Shown: piece by piece, positions 36,504 through 47,265 of the stretch | Layout: each line of letters begins with the position of its first letter | Position numbering within the stretch: position 1 is the first letter of the stretch | DNA from: 'Nostoc azollae' 0708 | GTDB lineage: Bacteria > Cyanobacteriota > Cyanobacteriia > Cyanobacteriales > Nostocaceae | Length of the DNA: 64,000 nt | Reading direction: 5' to 3' | NCBI RefSeq assembly: GCF_000196515.1 | Contig: NC_014248.1 | Coordinates: 620,001 to 684,000, forward strand | Program-made: the position numbers and the translations under genes | Notes under the pieces: model-generated | The model's database searches: none | Seen by the model: the letters and a program-made list of their open reading frames with translations, nothing else | Told to the model about the DNA's origin: nothing

Positions 36504-36858
36504 ACCAATGTCCTAGTATTTTAATTCCCTATTTTTCTTTTTTAGCTAGTTCTAAATTCAATATCAGGAGTTTTTCTAAAAAATAATCTTCTGGTTGAAA
36601 TTCATAAGCATCCATTAACAGCTTATCTAATTTTTGATGTAGTTTATAAAGTTGGCTACTTGGTTCATTAAATAATTTTTTATATAAAAATATCGTAATT
36701 CTCGATTGCTTAGACTCTATTTGTTGTTTGCTGTATTGATGCAGTTCTTCGGCTTTTGCGCGGATTTTTTCTACTGTTTTAATATCTGCTATTTGTGGAA
36801 ATGGGAATGTTTCAAAACAAGTTGTATTAGTGTAGCAGGTATTACATTTTGACCTTGA

Positions 36859-37770
36859 GAGATGATTTATAAAGTAAATGTTGAGGAGAGAAGAGGAAGT
36901 AGCATAATTCTAGTCATAAGAGCATATATAGCCCCTTACCTCATTTGTGTTAAACACTCATAATCCTTGCTTAGTCGATGATATTGGTTAAACCACCCAA
37001 ATGTTCTTTCTACTACCCAGGGTTGTGGTAAAACTTTAAATTCTTGCTCAGTAGGTCCTATGACTTCAACATGAGCTTGAATCATGAACCAAACTGCAAG
37101 TGCAAATTTATCACCGTCATAACCGGAATCAACCCATAAAACTTGGACTTTTTCCAATAATTCTGTGGGTTTCTCTAGCAGTTCCATTAGTGCATAGGCA
37201 GCAAGTATTCGTTCTGGGGCATTCGCTTCACTAACAACAACTTTCAACACAAGTCTCAGGCTATCAACCAACTAAAGTCTGCCCCTTTCTTCCTTTTACC
37301 TTTTTACATCCGTCAAAACCATACACATCCCCTTTTTTTGGTCAGTGTTGACTGACTGACTATCTGCGGCGAACGCGGTAGGTTGTGTTGATTTACCTAA
37401 TTTCGAGCGAACTTGACCACCCAATGTATGGTTGAATTTTTCCCAAATCCCCTGGACCTGCCATTTCCTGTAATAGCTATATACCGTTGACCTTGGCGGG
37501 AAGTCACCTGGAAGTATATTTCATTGACATCCAGCTTTCAAATGATAATAGATGGCATTACATATTTCACCCATATCTGTTGTGGGTGGATGCCCTCCTT
37601 CTTTGGCTGGTGGAATCAATGGGGCCAGGATTTCCCAGTCCATATCAGCTAAGTCTGTGGGGTAAGACTTTCGTTCCATCAGTAGCTATGTAAATACACT
37701 ACATTTACGTATCCTATCCTTCCAACATTCCTTTTCTACTCCCCTTTACATTTACTTTATCAATAGCCTC
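36859..37770 (-). mobile_element. IS5-family insertion sequence, copy 2 (912 bp, TGA duplication)
   Basis: Same element as 1748-2660, with TGA on both sides (36856-36858 and 37771-37773). It lies inside the methyltransferase pseudogene: WVKAQ on one side and NTTCFETFPFPQ on the other belong to that gene. Confidence 0.9.
36880..37679 (-). pseudogene. IS5-family transposase, copy 2, broken
   Basis: This copy keeps the Trp and Gln codons that are stops in copy 1, but has its own TGA at a Trp (GCQ*N, near 37530) and a TAA after TQMR near 36935. The frame change in the middle is shared with copy 1, so it predates their separation or is a programmed shift. Confidence 0.82.
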
Positions 37771-38299
37771 TGAAATTTGTGCTTTTACCCAAAGACTATC
37801 TAAATCAGATGTGAGAATACCCAGAATAGAAAGATTATCTGATGCAATTACCATATTAGCTTCACAAGGTAATATAGAAATATCCACAGGTGTAAAAATC
37901 ACCCATTTAGCAATTTTTAGTAAAGTGAAATAAATTCTCAACTTTTCTAAAGCCTTTCTCATTGCTGGTCTATATCTTTCAAATAACCACCAGTTTTCAC
38001 GAGTTTCTTTATTCTTATCTCTCTCTCAGGTTTAACATTCTCTCTAACTCTGTTAAACGGTTCTTGATACTCAGAAGCTTCTTCAATTGACATATCCGCA
38101 AAATCAATTACCCAATTTATTTTTTCTAATGGATTGACTAAACCTCTCCCGTCAATCATGGGCTTGAGAAATTTCTTATTGTTTAGATTCGCAGTAATCC
38201 ATTGTTTAGCTTCTCTTTCTGATATGAAAAATCGTTTTCCTATTAACTTACATCCGTCAAATGGAAATCCTTTATTTACTAACGGGACGTAAACAAAAA

Positions 38300-39519
38300 T
38301 CAAGCCCAAATGTAGCCCAAATTAGCTTGATAACAAGGAAACACGTCCGGATTACAGTTGAACCAATCAATAAATAGAAAAGATATGGCTGTTCTCAACG
38401 CTTCTAAAGCTGCAGTAAAAGTATTCAAAGGTTTCTTAGCCCACCTTGGTCTTCATCCTCCAGTCCACTGATGTCAAAAAATAAAAGTGTAGGCACAGAA
38501 AACCAAAATAAAATGGCGCAGTCAACTGCTATTATCTCCAACTTGATATTCTTTGAGTCCTAACCATCCCTTGACTTCCCTGTAAACAACTTATACCAAA
38601 TTTCTTTGAGAATATCTATCAACTATACATTGGGGTGTGACAATTGATGAAGAAACATTAGTAATAAGGTAGTCCATATCAGTTGCTTGAGAGAAAGTAG
38701 AAGCCTTGATGACTATAGCAATATTCCCCCTTCCAGTTAAGGCTGATATTTCTACTTCTTTAGTTACTACCCATAATGTTTTGGTTTTATCTAACTCCAG
38801 TTGAATGTCTGTAAAAGCCTCTTGGGGTAAACTTTGTGCTGATTCATCTAACCTAATTATTTGTGGATTATCCTCTTGCTCACTGGCAAGGATTTTGAGA
38901 TTTTTAGCTAATCCTCCTAACTACTTTCAATTCCGATTTTCTATCTTTAATAAGAAAGATGTATTGTGTCCATATCCAGGATCTATCATTACTATTCCTG
39001 GTTGATAATCACGGCTTAAGGTCAGATCTATTAATTTAATTCCTAACTCAGGTTTATTCTCAAATAGAGGGTCTTGTTTTCCTTTGGGTAAAGAGTCACC
39101 GTAGTGATATAACTCTATATGTAATGGTAAGCTTTTACTGCCATCATATAGATTAGATGTGTTCTTACTACTACTATTCCAGTATCCCTTTTCCCAATTT
39201 CTCCAATATATTGTCTTCTTACTCCATCCCTAAGATTCCCCCTTTTTCTATGGTCATAATCATGAATTATTAAGCTAAATCCTCTGGTGATTCTCCTCTG
39301 ACTACAATTGTTCATAATCTCTAACCGACGTCATTGACTTGGGAACTGGACCAAGGTGCTTCAGTTGAAACGTGGTGTAATGGGTGGTAGGTCACCCCTA
39401 GGGCATTCTCTGCCATTTCAAATAGGTTTTTTCTCTCATTTTCACCCAATCACCCCCCTAAATAATGTCTAAACTCTCTTCTTTCTGCTTCATGAGTAAA
39501 TACATCATCAAATGGCACC
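38300..39519 (-). pseudogene. IS701-like transposase, heavily decayed
   Basis: From ATG 39519 fragments read MVPFDDVFTHEAERREFRHY, LGVTYHPLHHVSTEAPWSSS, SLIIHDYDHRKRGNLRDGV, RQYIGEIGKRDTGIVVV, and at the end RWAKKPLNTFTAALEALRTA with YQANLGYIWA. Order and spacing match IS701-type DDE transposases. More than ten stops are present, so this is an older insertion than IS5 copy 2 in the same gene. Confidence 0.75.
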
Positions 39520-40689
39520 ATTTTTCCAACCATGGTGCCATTGCTGGGGCAGTGGTTTCTTTCATAAGCTTCTTTTAACGTGAAAGCTATACCGAAATCC
39601 CATTATACTCCTTTTCACTCTTAACTTTTGTTTAAGTCCCGCTAATAATGTTTGTGGATAGGTAATAGATATTTCAGTTATGAGAAACAAGGAAATAAAC
39701 GGAACCTCAATATTATCTAAAAATTTTTTCTCGGCTCTTCTTTTTCCCAGTTAACAACACTTACATGAACAGCAGCATCTCCAGACCATCCTTGAGAAGA
39801 ATTGCATCATTAATAATACCACCATTAATAAATAAGCTAAACTAGCCTTTTTTCCTGAACCCTGAGGAACAGAATTACTAGCAACTAATCCTGACCTACG
39901 TTTTTGATCTAATAAATCACATACTTTCTTAAACCAAAAAACACAAAAATAAGGCTGCCTTTTGTCATGTGGAAAAGCTTTATATATCTTATGTATATAT
40001 TCATCTCCTAATTCTATTCTCAATTTTTTACAACCCAAAAAAGGCAGATTTACAATAATTTCGTTAGCTTTTAGACATTGCGTAAATAAAGCACCCTGAC
40101 AAATAATATATCTAAACTATCCAAAGGTAACGCAGGTCCTATTAATTGGAAATTATCAGTCGCAACCTTTTGTGCTATCATCAAAGTCACCTTTACAAAC
40201 TCCACCACAAACTGATTTGTATCCATTCCATAAAATTGCAAAGGTGTCACTAAACTCATCTGCATTTGTTTATCTTTTGACTTCCGCAGGTTAGCGGTTT
40301 TTCCTAACAACAATATTTCAACTCTTTTCACTCCCTGACAGGCTAAATAAAGAAAATTACCCAAACCACAAGCCAGATCTAAAACTCGATGACTTTGCAA
40401 TTTTATCTCCAGTGCAGAAAGTTTTTTAATTGTATTTGCTATTTCTAGCCTATCTTCGCAAAAACCCAGCTTCTAAAGGACCTTCATGACCAAAAAAAAG
40501 TACGAAAAAAGCGGTCGAGAAATGTTTGGGCTTCCTTGCGTTCTTGTCGCGTTCTTCTCCGGTGATGTGTTGTTGGCAAAATTAAAAAAATTTAGATAAA
40601 CTCTCTGGTGTAGATGATGTCATATTATTGTTGGGTTAAGATATTCTATTTTTTTAGAATGAGAAAGCATTAGTTGAGAATTCTCTTCA

Positions 40690-41091
40690 ACTTCTACAAC
40701 AAATCCTCTGCTAAATCTAATAGCTCAGTTTCATCAATCATCTCATCACTAGAACTGCGATTACTTCCTGCGATCACAACACTACCCAATAAAAGTCTTT
40801 GGCAACAAAAATTCTGTCATTCTCTGTTAATTGACTCAAACAATATTCCAAACCTTGAATAGCTTCAACTTCTGAAATAGACTTATTATGCAACTTCTCG
40901 CGTACCTTCACTGCTACAGAATCATCACTTTCTAACAAAGTTGTCAATAACTCTCTATTACTTGTTCCTCCTCACGATCTACCCAACTTTCCAACCAATC
41001 GCTATCTGTATTTTCAATATATAAATCTACACAGTCAATACCATGATTTATCCAGTCTTCCTGCAACTGTCTACCTTCTCCTAAATGTTAC
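40690..41091 (-). pseudogene. Unknown gene upstream of the methyltransferase, frameshifted
   Basis: Two frames join as WINHGIDCVDLYIENTDSDW, then LLESDDSVAVKVREKLHNKS and GLEYCLSQLTENDRIFVAKD. The protein is acidic and helical, with no motif I know. It precedes the methyltransferase on the same strand and could have been its partner (for example a restriction or accessory protein). Confidence 0.45.
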
Positions 41092-41270
41092 GGAAATTGT
41101 GTGAACTTCTCTTAGCTGTTAGTTGGTCTTTCTTTTACTATAATTATTAACTCTAATGAAAATCGTGAATGCAAATAAACAGCTATAAATTAAATTATAA
41201 ATAAACGCCTACTTACAAATAATCGCTATTATATAGCGAAATATTAACTATCTGTTGAACAAAACCATCC

Positions 41271-41399
41271 AAGTAGGTGGGCGGAAAAATTTCTAACTAT
41301 ATCATGGCGAATGCAGCAAAGGGGAATCAAGCAATTGTAAGGGTTTCAAGTAATTTATATTTTGTTACATACTTATGTTTATTTGTGTCTAGTTACTTA
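41271..41399. repeat. TAAGTAGG-ended small repeat, copy C (129 bp)
   Basis: AAGTAGGTGGGCGGAAAAAT to TAGTTACTTA; closely matches copy A inside. Its right end supplies the final codons and stop of the adjoining minus-strand gene. Confidence 0.8.
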
Positions 41400-41748
41400 G
41401 ACTAGGATTGTAACTTAAAAATAATCCTCTCTCTATTACCCAGTATTTAAGCGTATTTTCCCATTTATCAAACTTATATTGAGAAGATAGATCAGATAGG
41501 CTGGTAACTTGAATACATAAATGCTGTTCTAGCCTACTACTCACAATTATATCAGTTGGGCTCGCCAAATCAGCAATATCAGACTGCCACAAGTCTCCCC
41601 CATCCTGTCTAATTTCCTTAGCTACTGCTGTCAGGACTTGAGTCTCACTGTGTCCAAACTCTCCAGCCATTAATTTTTCTTTCCACTTTTCAAAATTGGG
41701 GTCTTCTTCTTCCAACCATTTGGGAAAAAGATAACTATACCAAACCAA
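41389..41748 (-). pseudogene. Truncated protein of unknown function, 3' end replaced by a repeat
   Basis: The 119-codon frame is a plausible protein (FGHSETQVLTAVAKEIRQDG, then DIADLASPTDIIVSSRLEQH) that contains a PTDIIVS stretch and possibly a nuclease-like fold; I cannot name it. Its last few residues and the TAG come from the end of small repeat copy C, so the gene has been cut by that insertion. Confidence 0.5.
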
Positions 41749-41826
41749 TATCTTTCCGTGGGTATCATCCTCTGATCATACTGGTGTTGTTCGTCTTCTG
41801 TAGCTAAAGTTTTGATATTGTTACTA

Positions 41827-41970
41827 ATGCCTGAGTCACTCAGAAAAACCTTTCAGGCTTTATCGGGTAAAGAAGACAGAAATATTAGTGAAGTTGTCAC
41901 TGAGGTTGTAGAGGGATACGTTCAAAAGCACGATCCTGATTACAAAGTAAAATCACCAATTGCGATATAA
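41827..41970 (+). CDS. Small ribbon-helix-helix-like protein (possible antitoxin), N-truncated
   Basis: A 47-codon frame MPESLRKTFQALSGKEDRNI followed by SEVVTEVVEGYVQKHDPDYK. The pattern LPESL...L.AL....R..SEVV.E....Y is that of CopG/RHH regulators, but the usual basic beta strand before MPESL is cut off by an upstream stop, so it may be a remnant. It lies 70 bases before the Uma2 remains on the same strand. Confidence 0.5.
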   Translation: MPESLRKTFQALSGKEDRNISEVVTEVVEGYVQKHDPDYKVKSPIAI

Positions 41971-42039
41971 CCAATTGCGATAGTTGGCGCTCGCCAATCG
42001 TAAACACTAAAAATAGAAAAGGTAGGTAAATGATAGATA

Positions 42040-42656
42040 GTTCAGGCCTTACCTAAAACTGAGAAACTAACCTTTGATGAATTTGCCCAATGGAAACTAG
42101 AGGGGGAAGGTATGAACTACATGACAGGGTAATTATTAAGATCTGACAGGCTACAGGTGATCATGAAGATGTTGTCGGTTTTTTGGCACTAGAAATATCT
42201 GCTGATATCAAGCGGTTACATCTTCCCTACTTCATTCCCAAAACTGCACTTGTCAAACGACCTGAAAATGAATCCGGTTATTCACCAGATATATTGGTGG
42301 TCCATCGCCCCAATCTCGTAAATGAACCACTATGGAAAAAGCAATCTACAGTTAGTCAGGGCGCGTCAATCCCTCTAGTGATTGAGGTAGTTAGCACCAA
42401 TTGGCGTGATCACTATTTCACACAACTAGATCAATACGAAGCTGTAGGCATTCCAGAATATTGGATTGTAGACCATGCTGCATTGGGAGGTAGGCGTTTT
42501 CTTGGCAATCCTAAGCAACCAGCCATCTTGATTTACTCGTTAGTTGAGGGGAAATACCAAGTTAATCAGTTTAGAGGTGACGACCGAATAGTATCACCAA
42601 CTTTCCCAGAACTGTCTCTAACTACTAACCAGATTTATTTTTACCATCAGGAGTAA
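42040..42656 (+). pseudogene. Uma2 (DUF820) family putative endonuclease, 5' part broken
   Basis: The opening LPKTEKLTFDEFAQWKLEGEG runs out of frame at about 42110; YELHDRVIIKI continues in another frame to a TGA, after which GDHEDVVGFLALEIS onward is open to the TAA at 42654. Uma2 landmarks are SGYSPDILVVHRP (first active-site Asp), PLVIEVVSTNWRDHY (Glu and downstream Lys position replaced) and YEAVGIPEYWIVD. Uma2 proteins are PD-(D/E)XK nuclease relatives abundant in cyanobacteria. Confidence 0.85.
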
Positions 42657-42662
42657 AAACTC

Positions 42663-42687
42663 CAAAGCCTTATACTAAAAGGCTTTG
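42663..42687. terminator. Hairpin after the Uma2 gene
   Basis: CAAAGCCTT-7 nt-AAGGCTTTG stem directly downstream of the stop. Only a short T-rich segment follows. The rest of 42688-42963 has no recognised content. Confidence 0.5.
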
Positions 42688-42981
42688 ATCCCTTAACTAA
42701 ATAAAACCCACCTTCCGTACCCTAACTGTATCCTAACTGTCACAGACAGTAGTACACGAGAACTAAGGCTCCTGCAAGGAAGAAAAGGCTTAATGAGAAT
42801 AGTATGATTAAAATGGCAATAGAGTGAGAGAATAAAGTTTTGTAAACAAGATAAAAGAAAAGAAAATTTAATGATTTAAAAATTAAATTAGAACAGAAGA
42901 AGAAATGATTGGATCACAACAGGAGTTGTGGATAATTCTCTTGTGAAATCAAAGCTTCAAAAAATGGAAATTCAAAACCTA

Positions 42982-44183
42982 GTAGTCTGCCAAGGTAATT
43001 TTGCTAGGTTAAATGATCGGATATAAACGCTGCATTTTTTTACGTGCATCCTTGATTTTAAAACCCCAACAAACACTGGGTTTTTGTTGATTACGCTGTG
43101 ACTCCCAAGTAGCAATTTCAGAAGATAATACTTCTACATTAGGAATACGTCGTTCTAAGCATTGGCCAGATAACACTGATAATTCAATTTCTACTTGATT
43201 CAACCAGGAAGCGTGTTTAGGAGTATAGTGAAACTCTAATTTCTGAATAATGCGGCATGCTTCTTGTGGAGAGAAAACTTCACATAAAACACTTGGAGTA
43301 TAAATATTTAGGTTATCAACAAGTAAAGGTATCACATCAGCTTGGGGTTAATAAACATCTACTAAATCTTTTAATTGTTTAGCAAAATCAGCTTTTGTCC
43401 GACTTTGTGTAACTTCAATATGCCTCCACCCGGCTATTGGTTCAAAAAAGCCAAATAAATTTACAACATAAATTTACAACACCATTGCGTTTATACTCAC
43501 AATCATAACCTTCAGGCTGATGTGGTTCTGGTGGCAAAGGAAGTCTTACTTCTTCTAATAATTGATATAGGCGTTCATCTAGGCAGAGTGTAGGTTTTTT
43601 CGGATCAGATGGCTCATTGTACAAATCTAAAACATCTTCTATTCTAAACACATACCCTGGGTTAACTTGGGGAATACACCACTGTTCTTTTAACCACGGG
43701 TTAATTTCATTTTTTTTAGAGTTTGGCGTATTGTTTCGTCTGAGATTCAATCTATGATACCAACCTTCACTAAATGCTCCGCTAATAATTTTATTGTCCA
43801 ACGCACTCTTCCTTCTGGCGGATTAGAACAAGCAGCCGCAATCAAAAATGCTTCTTGTTTTTCATCTAATTTTTTGGGTTTTGATGGATGTTCCCCATCC
43901 TTTGAAGCAAACTCTAATCCACCAATCACAAACTTTTCTCTTGTCCTTTCCACCGTGGTAACATGAACTCGAACTGCGGCAGCACCGTGTCCGTTTCTCC
44001 CTCAGATGCCATTCAAAGAATGTTTGCACGGGTTATACTTCTTGCTTTGTGCTTTCCTTTTTTGAGGATTGCTTGCAGTTGTAAAACTTCCTCTTCGCTT
44101 AAATCTACAACATACTTTTTTGCCATGGTCAACCCCTTTTTTGACTAGTTTATTAATTAGAGGACATTGCCTTGGTTGACTAC
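42982..44183 (-). mobile_element. IS630-family insertion, copy 2 (1202 bp, TA duplication)
   Basis: With the flanking TA the termini are TAGTAGTCTGCCAAGGTAAT and, inverted, TAGTAGTCAACCAAGGCAAT. TA occurs at 42980-42981 and 44184-44185. It differs in sequence from IS630 copy 1, so it is a different IS630 subgroup. Inserted in an IS1634-type transposase gene. Confidence 0.92.
43009..44126 (-). pseudogene. IS630-family transposase (second type), frameshifted
   Basis: From ATG 44126: MAKKYVVDLSEEEVLQLQAI, then helix-turn-helix and GRVRWTIKLLAEHLVKVGII, with PTLCLDERLYQL (first Asp), PLLVDNLNIYTPSV (second Asp) and HASWLNQVEIELSVL (Glu). At least three frame changes (about 44020, 43745 and 43440) and one TAA near 43350 break the gene, although all DDE residues remain. 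Confidence 0.87.
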
Positions 44184-45800
44184 TAGACCATTTAGGCATA
44201 GTAGCAGGAATAATAGACGCCATAGGAGTAGTAGAAATAACCGTTGGAATTGGAGAGAAAGTAAGTCCGTGTCATGTAGTAAAAGCCATGATAATAAACT
44301 GGTTAGGATTTGTATAAAAACCCTTATATATGTTTCCCCAAGATTTTGAAATAATCCCCTGTGACCATCTAATAGGACCAGGAGTAAAACCAGAATATCT
44401 CAAGGATGATAAACTGGGGAGAGTCATGGATAAACTATTGATAAAAGGATTGGATAGAATATTTTTTATTGTCGCCTTAAAAGCAGCAAAAAAATTTGGA
44501 GTATCCCTATGAGCAGGGCGTCTAGACTTATCATAAATGGACGTATATGGGCAATATAATACCAGCTTACCAGAAGTGATATTTGAGAGTCAGAAACTAG
44601 GAAATAATCAAGAAATAGAAGAATTAGCAGTAAAATCACCAAAAGAAATAACCATCACCTACGGTTATTCTGGTGACCATAGACCGGAGTTAAAACAGTT
44701 CATCATAGAAATGATATGTTCAGGAGATGGAGACATACCAATATTTTTATAACTAGCATCGGGAAACCAAGCAGATTCACCATGCTTTGGTAAAATAGCA
44801 CTAGAGTACCAAAAACAATTAAAAGTTAACTAAAAGTTAACAGTCTCATAGTAGCGGACTGGGCCTTATATACAGAATCAAATCTGAAAATGATGTCAGA
44901 TTTAAGCTGGTTATGTCCAGTGCCATTAAGCGTAGAATCAGCACAATGATGAATATCAACATTACCAGAACCAGAATTGGTTGATAGTAACTTACCCGGA
45001 TATAAACTAGCTTCAAAAACAGTAAATTATCCAGGAATAGAACAAAGATGGTTAGTAGTGCAAAATCAAGAAAGAAGAGAATCAGACCTGGGTAAACTCT
45101 CAGGAGAAATTACCAAGGCACAATCAAAAGCTGTGCAAGACTTGAAAAAGTTATCACCAGAAAAATTCGCTTGTGAAGCTGATGCTATCAAGGGGTTATC
45201 TAAACTATTCAAACAATTCAAATATCACCAAATTAACCAGAGTAAAGTTACTCAAATCAAATCTAAGAAAAAAGATAGTTCAGGAGAGATATCCTCTGAA
45301 ATATCAGCTACAGTCTCCCAGAATAAAAGTAAAATTAATACAGAATTCCTGAGGGCAGGGCCTTTTATTTTTGGTACAAACCTTTTGGATTTAAATGAAC
45401 TTACCCATGACTCCATCTTGAGTGAATATAAAGCTCAACAGTCTTGCGAGAGAGGGTTTGCTTTTCTCAAAGACCCATTATTTTTTGCAGACAGTATTTT
45501 CCTAAAAAGTCCAGAGAGAATAGAGTCCCTGGGAATGATTATGGGTTTATGTCTGCTGGTTTATACTTTAGGGCAACTCCAAATTAGAACCCCTTTGAGA
45601 GAGTCTAAATCAACAGTAAAAATCAATTGGGTAAACTAACTGACCGCCCCAGTTTACCCTGGATTTTTCCATGCGCTCAGTCTATTCATTTAGTTACAGT
45701 TAAGCAAGAAAAACACATCTGTTACTGGACTCAAGAGAGAGATTTCATTGTGAATCTTTTACCATATCATTGTTTTCCTTACTATCAATTAGTTACCTAA

Positions 45801-46444
45801 TTTTTCTCTCTCTTAATTTAATTTCTATCACAAAATAAGCTAATGTCGTTGATTTATAGCTCTATTTTACTATGTCCATAATTTCTTTTTTTACTTCAAT
45901 CTATGAGTCTAAGTTATGATTTATCTCTTGAATATCTTCATTTATCTGTTGACTCCTCTGGGCGGTGTTCTTTCTTATTGCTCCTTATTGAGAATAGCTT
46001 TTGATGCTATTTTTGGTGCCTTACTGTTTCTCCAATGCCTTCTTTTACTGCATATGTTTGTTGTTATGCTCCCTTGAATTTTTTGTCTCCGTAATTTCCC
46101 TCTGTGGCAGTTTATGTTGCGGAATGTGGGTTGAATATTTTTGTGGATATTTGAGGTTAGAATATAGAAAATATTGGAGTTGCCTACTGAGAATTTTAAA
46201 TGATATTAATTTTTCCTAAGAGTAAAATAAGGTGACAAAAAAAGACATCAATGACCTGTATTGGCTCAATAGAGTTCTATGAATGTAAAGTAGCCAACCC
46301 CACATTGTATCAATTCTTAAAACTTATTCTTTAATAAATCATAGCTTATAAAAATAAAAATAATCTTGCCTTTGTTATTGTCAGTGGCTCCAAATGCAAA
46401 ACATTTCACAAATGACATAGTTTCTGATTACCAATAAATAAGCT
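45801..46444. other. Intergenic stretch after the IS1634-type relic
   Basis: No protein family is recognised in any frame; a 72-codon plus-strand frame at 46001 is Cys/Leu/Phe-rich and looks like chance. The right end of the IS1634 element is probably within this stretch, but I could not pair terminal repeats. Confidence 0.4.
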
Positions 46445-46873
46445 TTATTTATCAGTCGATAATAATGCATGATTAGAAAAAATTCCCTTCAGTTTCAAAT
46501 TAGTAAATTCAATAGCAGCATTTATTAGTTCCTGTTGTTCTGAGGTTAAATCTAGCGCCTCTAGGGCGTGATTTAGGTCATTACCAGTATGCAAATAGTG
46601 AGCAATTTGTTTACGTTGAGCAGAATTTAAAACTGCGATAATTTCCTTGTTTCTACGCTGACGGACTGCTTGAAGTTTCTGATGTTCTTGGGGAGTTAAG
46701 TCACCCTCCGAGAAAGTAATAGTATCCTTAGTATCTTCACTATAAGAAGTGAAAATGACTTGAGATGAATTAAAAAAATTATTTGCTGATGCTACCGTAA
46801 TTTCTGGTAATAAGAAAGCTACATAAACAATAAGTAGCAATGCAAACAACCGTTTTTTCAATTTAATTATCAT
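46445..46873 (-). CDS. Spy/CpxP-like periplasmic protein
   Basis: The 142-residue product has a signal peptide (KKRLFALLLIVYVAFLLPEI, cleavage about ASA at 30) and a helical mature part with LTPQEHQKLQAVRQRRNKEI and VLNSAQRKQIAHYL, then LTSEQQELINAA; this matches the LTxxQ repeat of the Spy/CpxP family. Such proteins act as small chaperones or metal-stress sensors in the periplasm. It stands alone. Confidence 0.75.
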   Translation of the reverse strand: MIIKLKKRLFALLLIVYVAFLLPEITVASANNFFNSSQVIFTSYSEDTKDTITFSEGDLTPQEHQKLQAVRQRRNKEIIAVLNSAQRKQIAHYLHTGNDLNHALEALDLTSEQQELINAAIEFTNLKLKGIFSNHALLSTDK

Positions 46874-47265
46874 GTTGAGAAAAGCCTAAATCAAATTCCA
46901 GATTGGGCTATAGTCAAGCCCTTATTATTTTCCTACTTATAGGAAATACCGTTTCTCTTAAATATTGATACATATCATTCCTCTTAGCCCCTATTAGTGA
47001 AGAGTTTTGAAAGATCTTATATGCTTCAAAGTTAAAGAGGATTGGTATAAACTATCTATACGTACGTGAAGAATCTTACCAATGACCAATAACCAGGCCT
47101 CACACTGTCTCTATATTGGCGGTGTGGTGAAGGAGATTATGTTTTCTCTATGACTAAATTCAGAAATGGATAATAAAGAAATATATATCAGTCATATTAG
47201 AATTACATTCTTTTATATTACCAGACTTGGGGCTATGATCAAAGTTATTACTAGAGGAGACAGTC
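46874..47265. other. Upstream region of the CbbX-like gene
   Basis: No gene. A weak stem CACACTG/CGGTGTG occurs near 47102-47130 and a CGTACGTG sequence near 47061. The CbbX-like start is preceded by AGAGGAGACAGTC, a good ribosome-binding site. Confidence 0.4.

Larger units (their letters stand above)
36529..40623 (-). pseudogene. SAM-dependent DNA methyltransferase, split by two insertions
   Basis: Pieces line up on the minus strand from ATG 40623 (MTSSTPESLSKFF). The SAM motif is at about 40375 (HRVLDLACGLGNFLYLA; family DPACGSGNF). The catalytic NPPF is NLPFLG near 40050. Then come IELGDEYIHKIYKAFPHDKR, GLVASNSVPQGSGKKASLAY, later KQWITANLNNKKFLKPMIDG and EYQEPFNRVRENVKPERE (37960-38300) and the C-terminus CFETFPFPQIADIKT and KLDKLLMDAYEFQPEDYFLE (36529-36850). 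It resembles large type II/IIG-like N6-adenine methyltransferases. An IS701-like gene (38300-39519) and IS5 copy 2 interrupt it, and there are many stops. Confidence 0.8.
42964..45800 (+). pseudogene. IS1634-type transposase, split after codon 6 by an IS630 element
   Basis: It starts ATG GAA ATT CAA AAC C at 42964 and resumes at 44184: removing the IS630 and one TA restores codons for MEIQNLDHLGIVAGIIDAIG exactly. Later fragments read GVKPEYLKDDKLGRVMDKLL, PKEITITYGYSGDHRPELKQ, SKTVNYPGIEQRWLVVQNQE, RGFAFLKDPLFFADSIFLKS and QLGKLTDRPSLPWIFPCAQS. These are hallmarks of IS1634 transposases (about 550 residues). Several stops and shifts lie between them. Confidence 0.85.

Noticed and set aside
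42964-45800. Group II intron or intein as the cause of the split gene
   Set aside because: The interrupting segment has IS630 inverted repeats, a DDE transposase and a TA duplication, which explain it fully.
46001-46219. A 72-codon plus-strand gene rich in Cys and Phe
   Set aside because: Composition looks like translated AT-rich DNA near a transposon end; no start signal and no family features.
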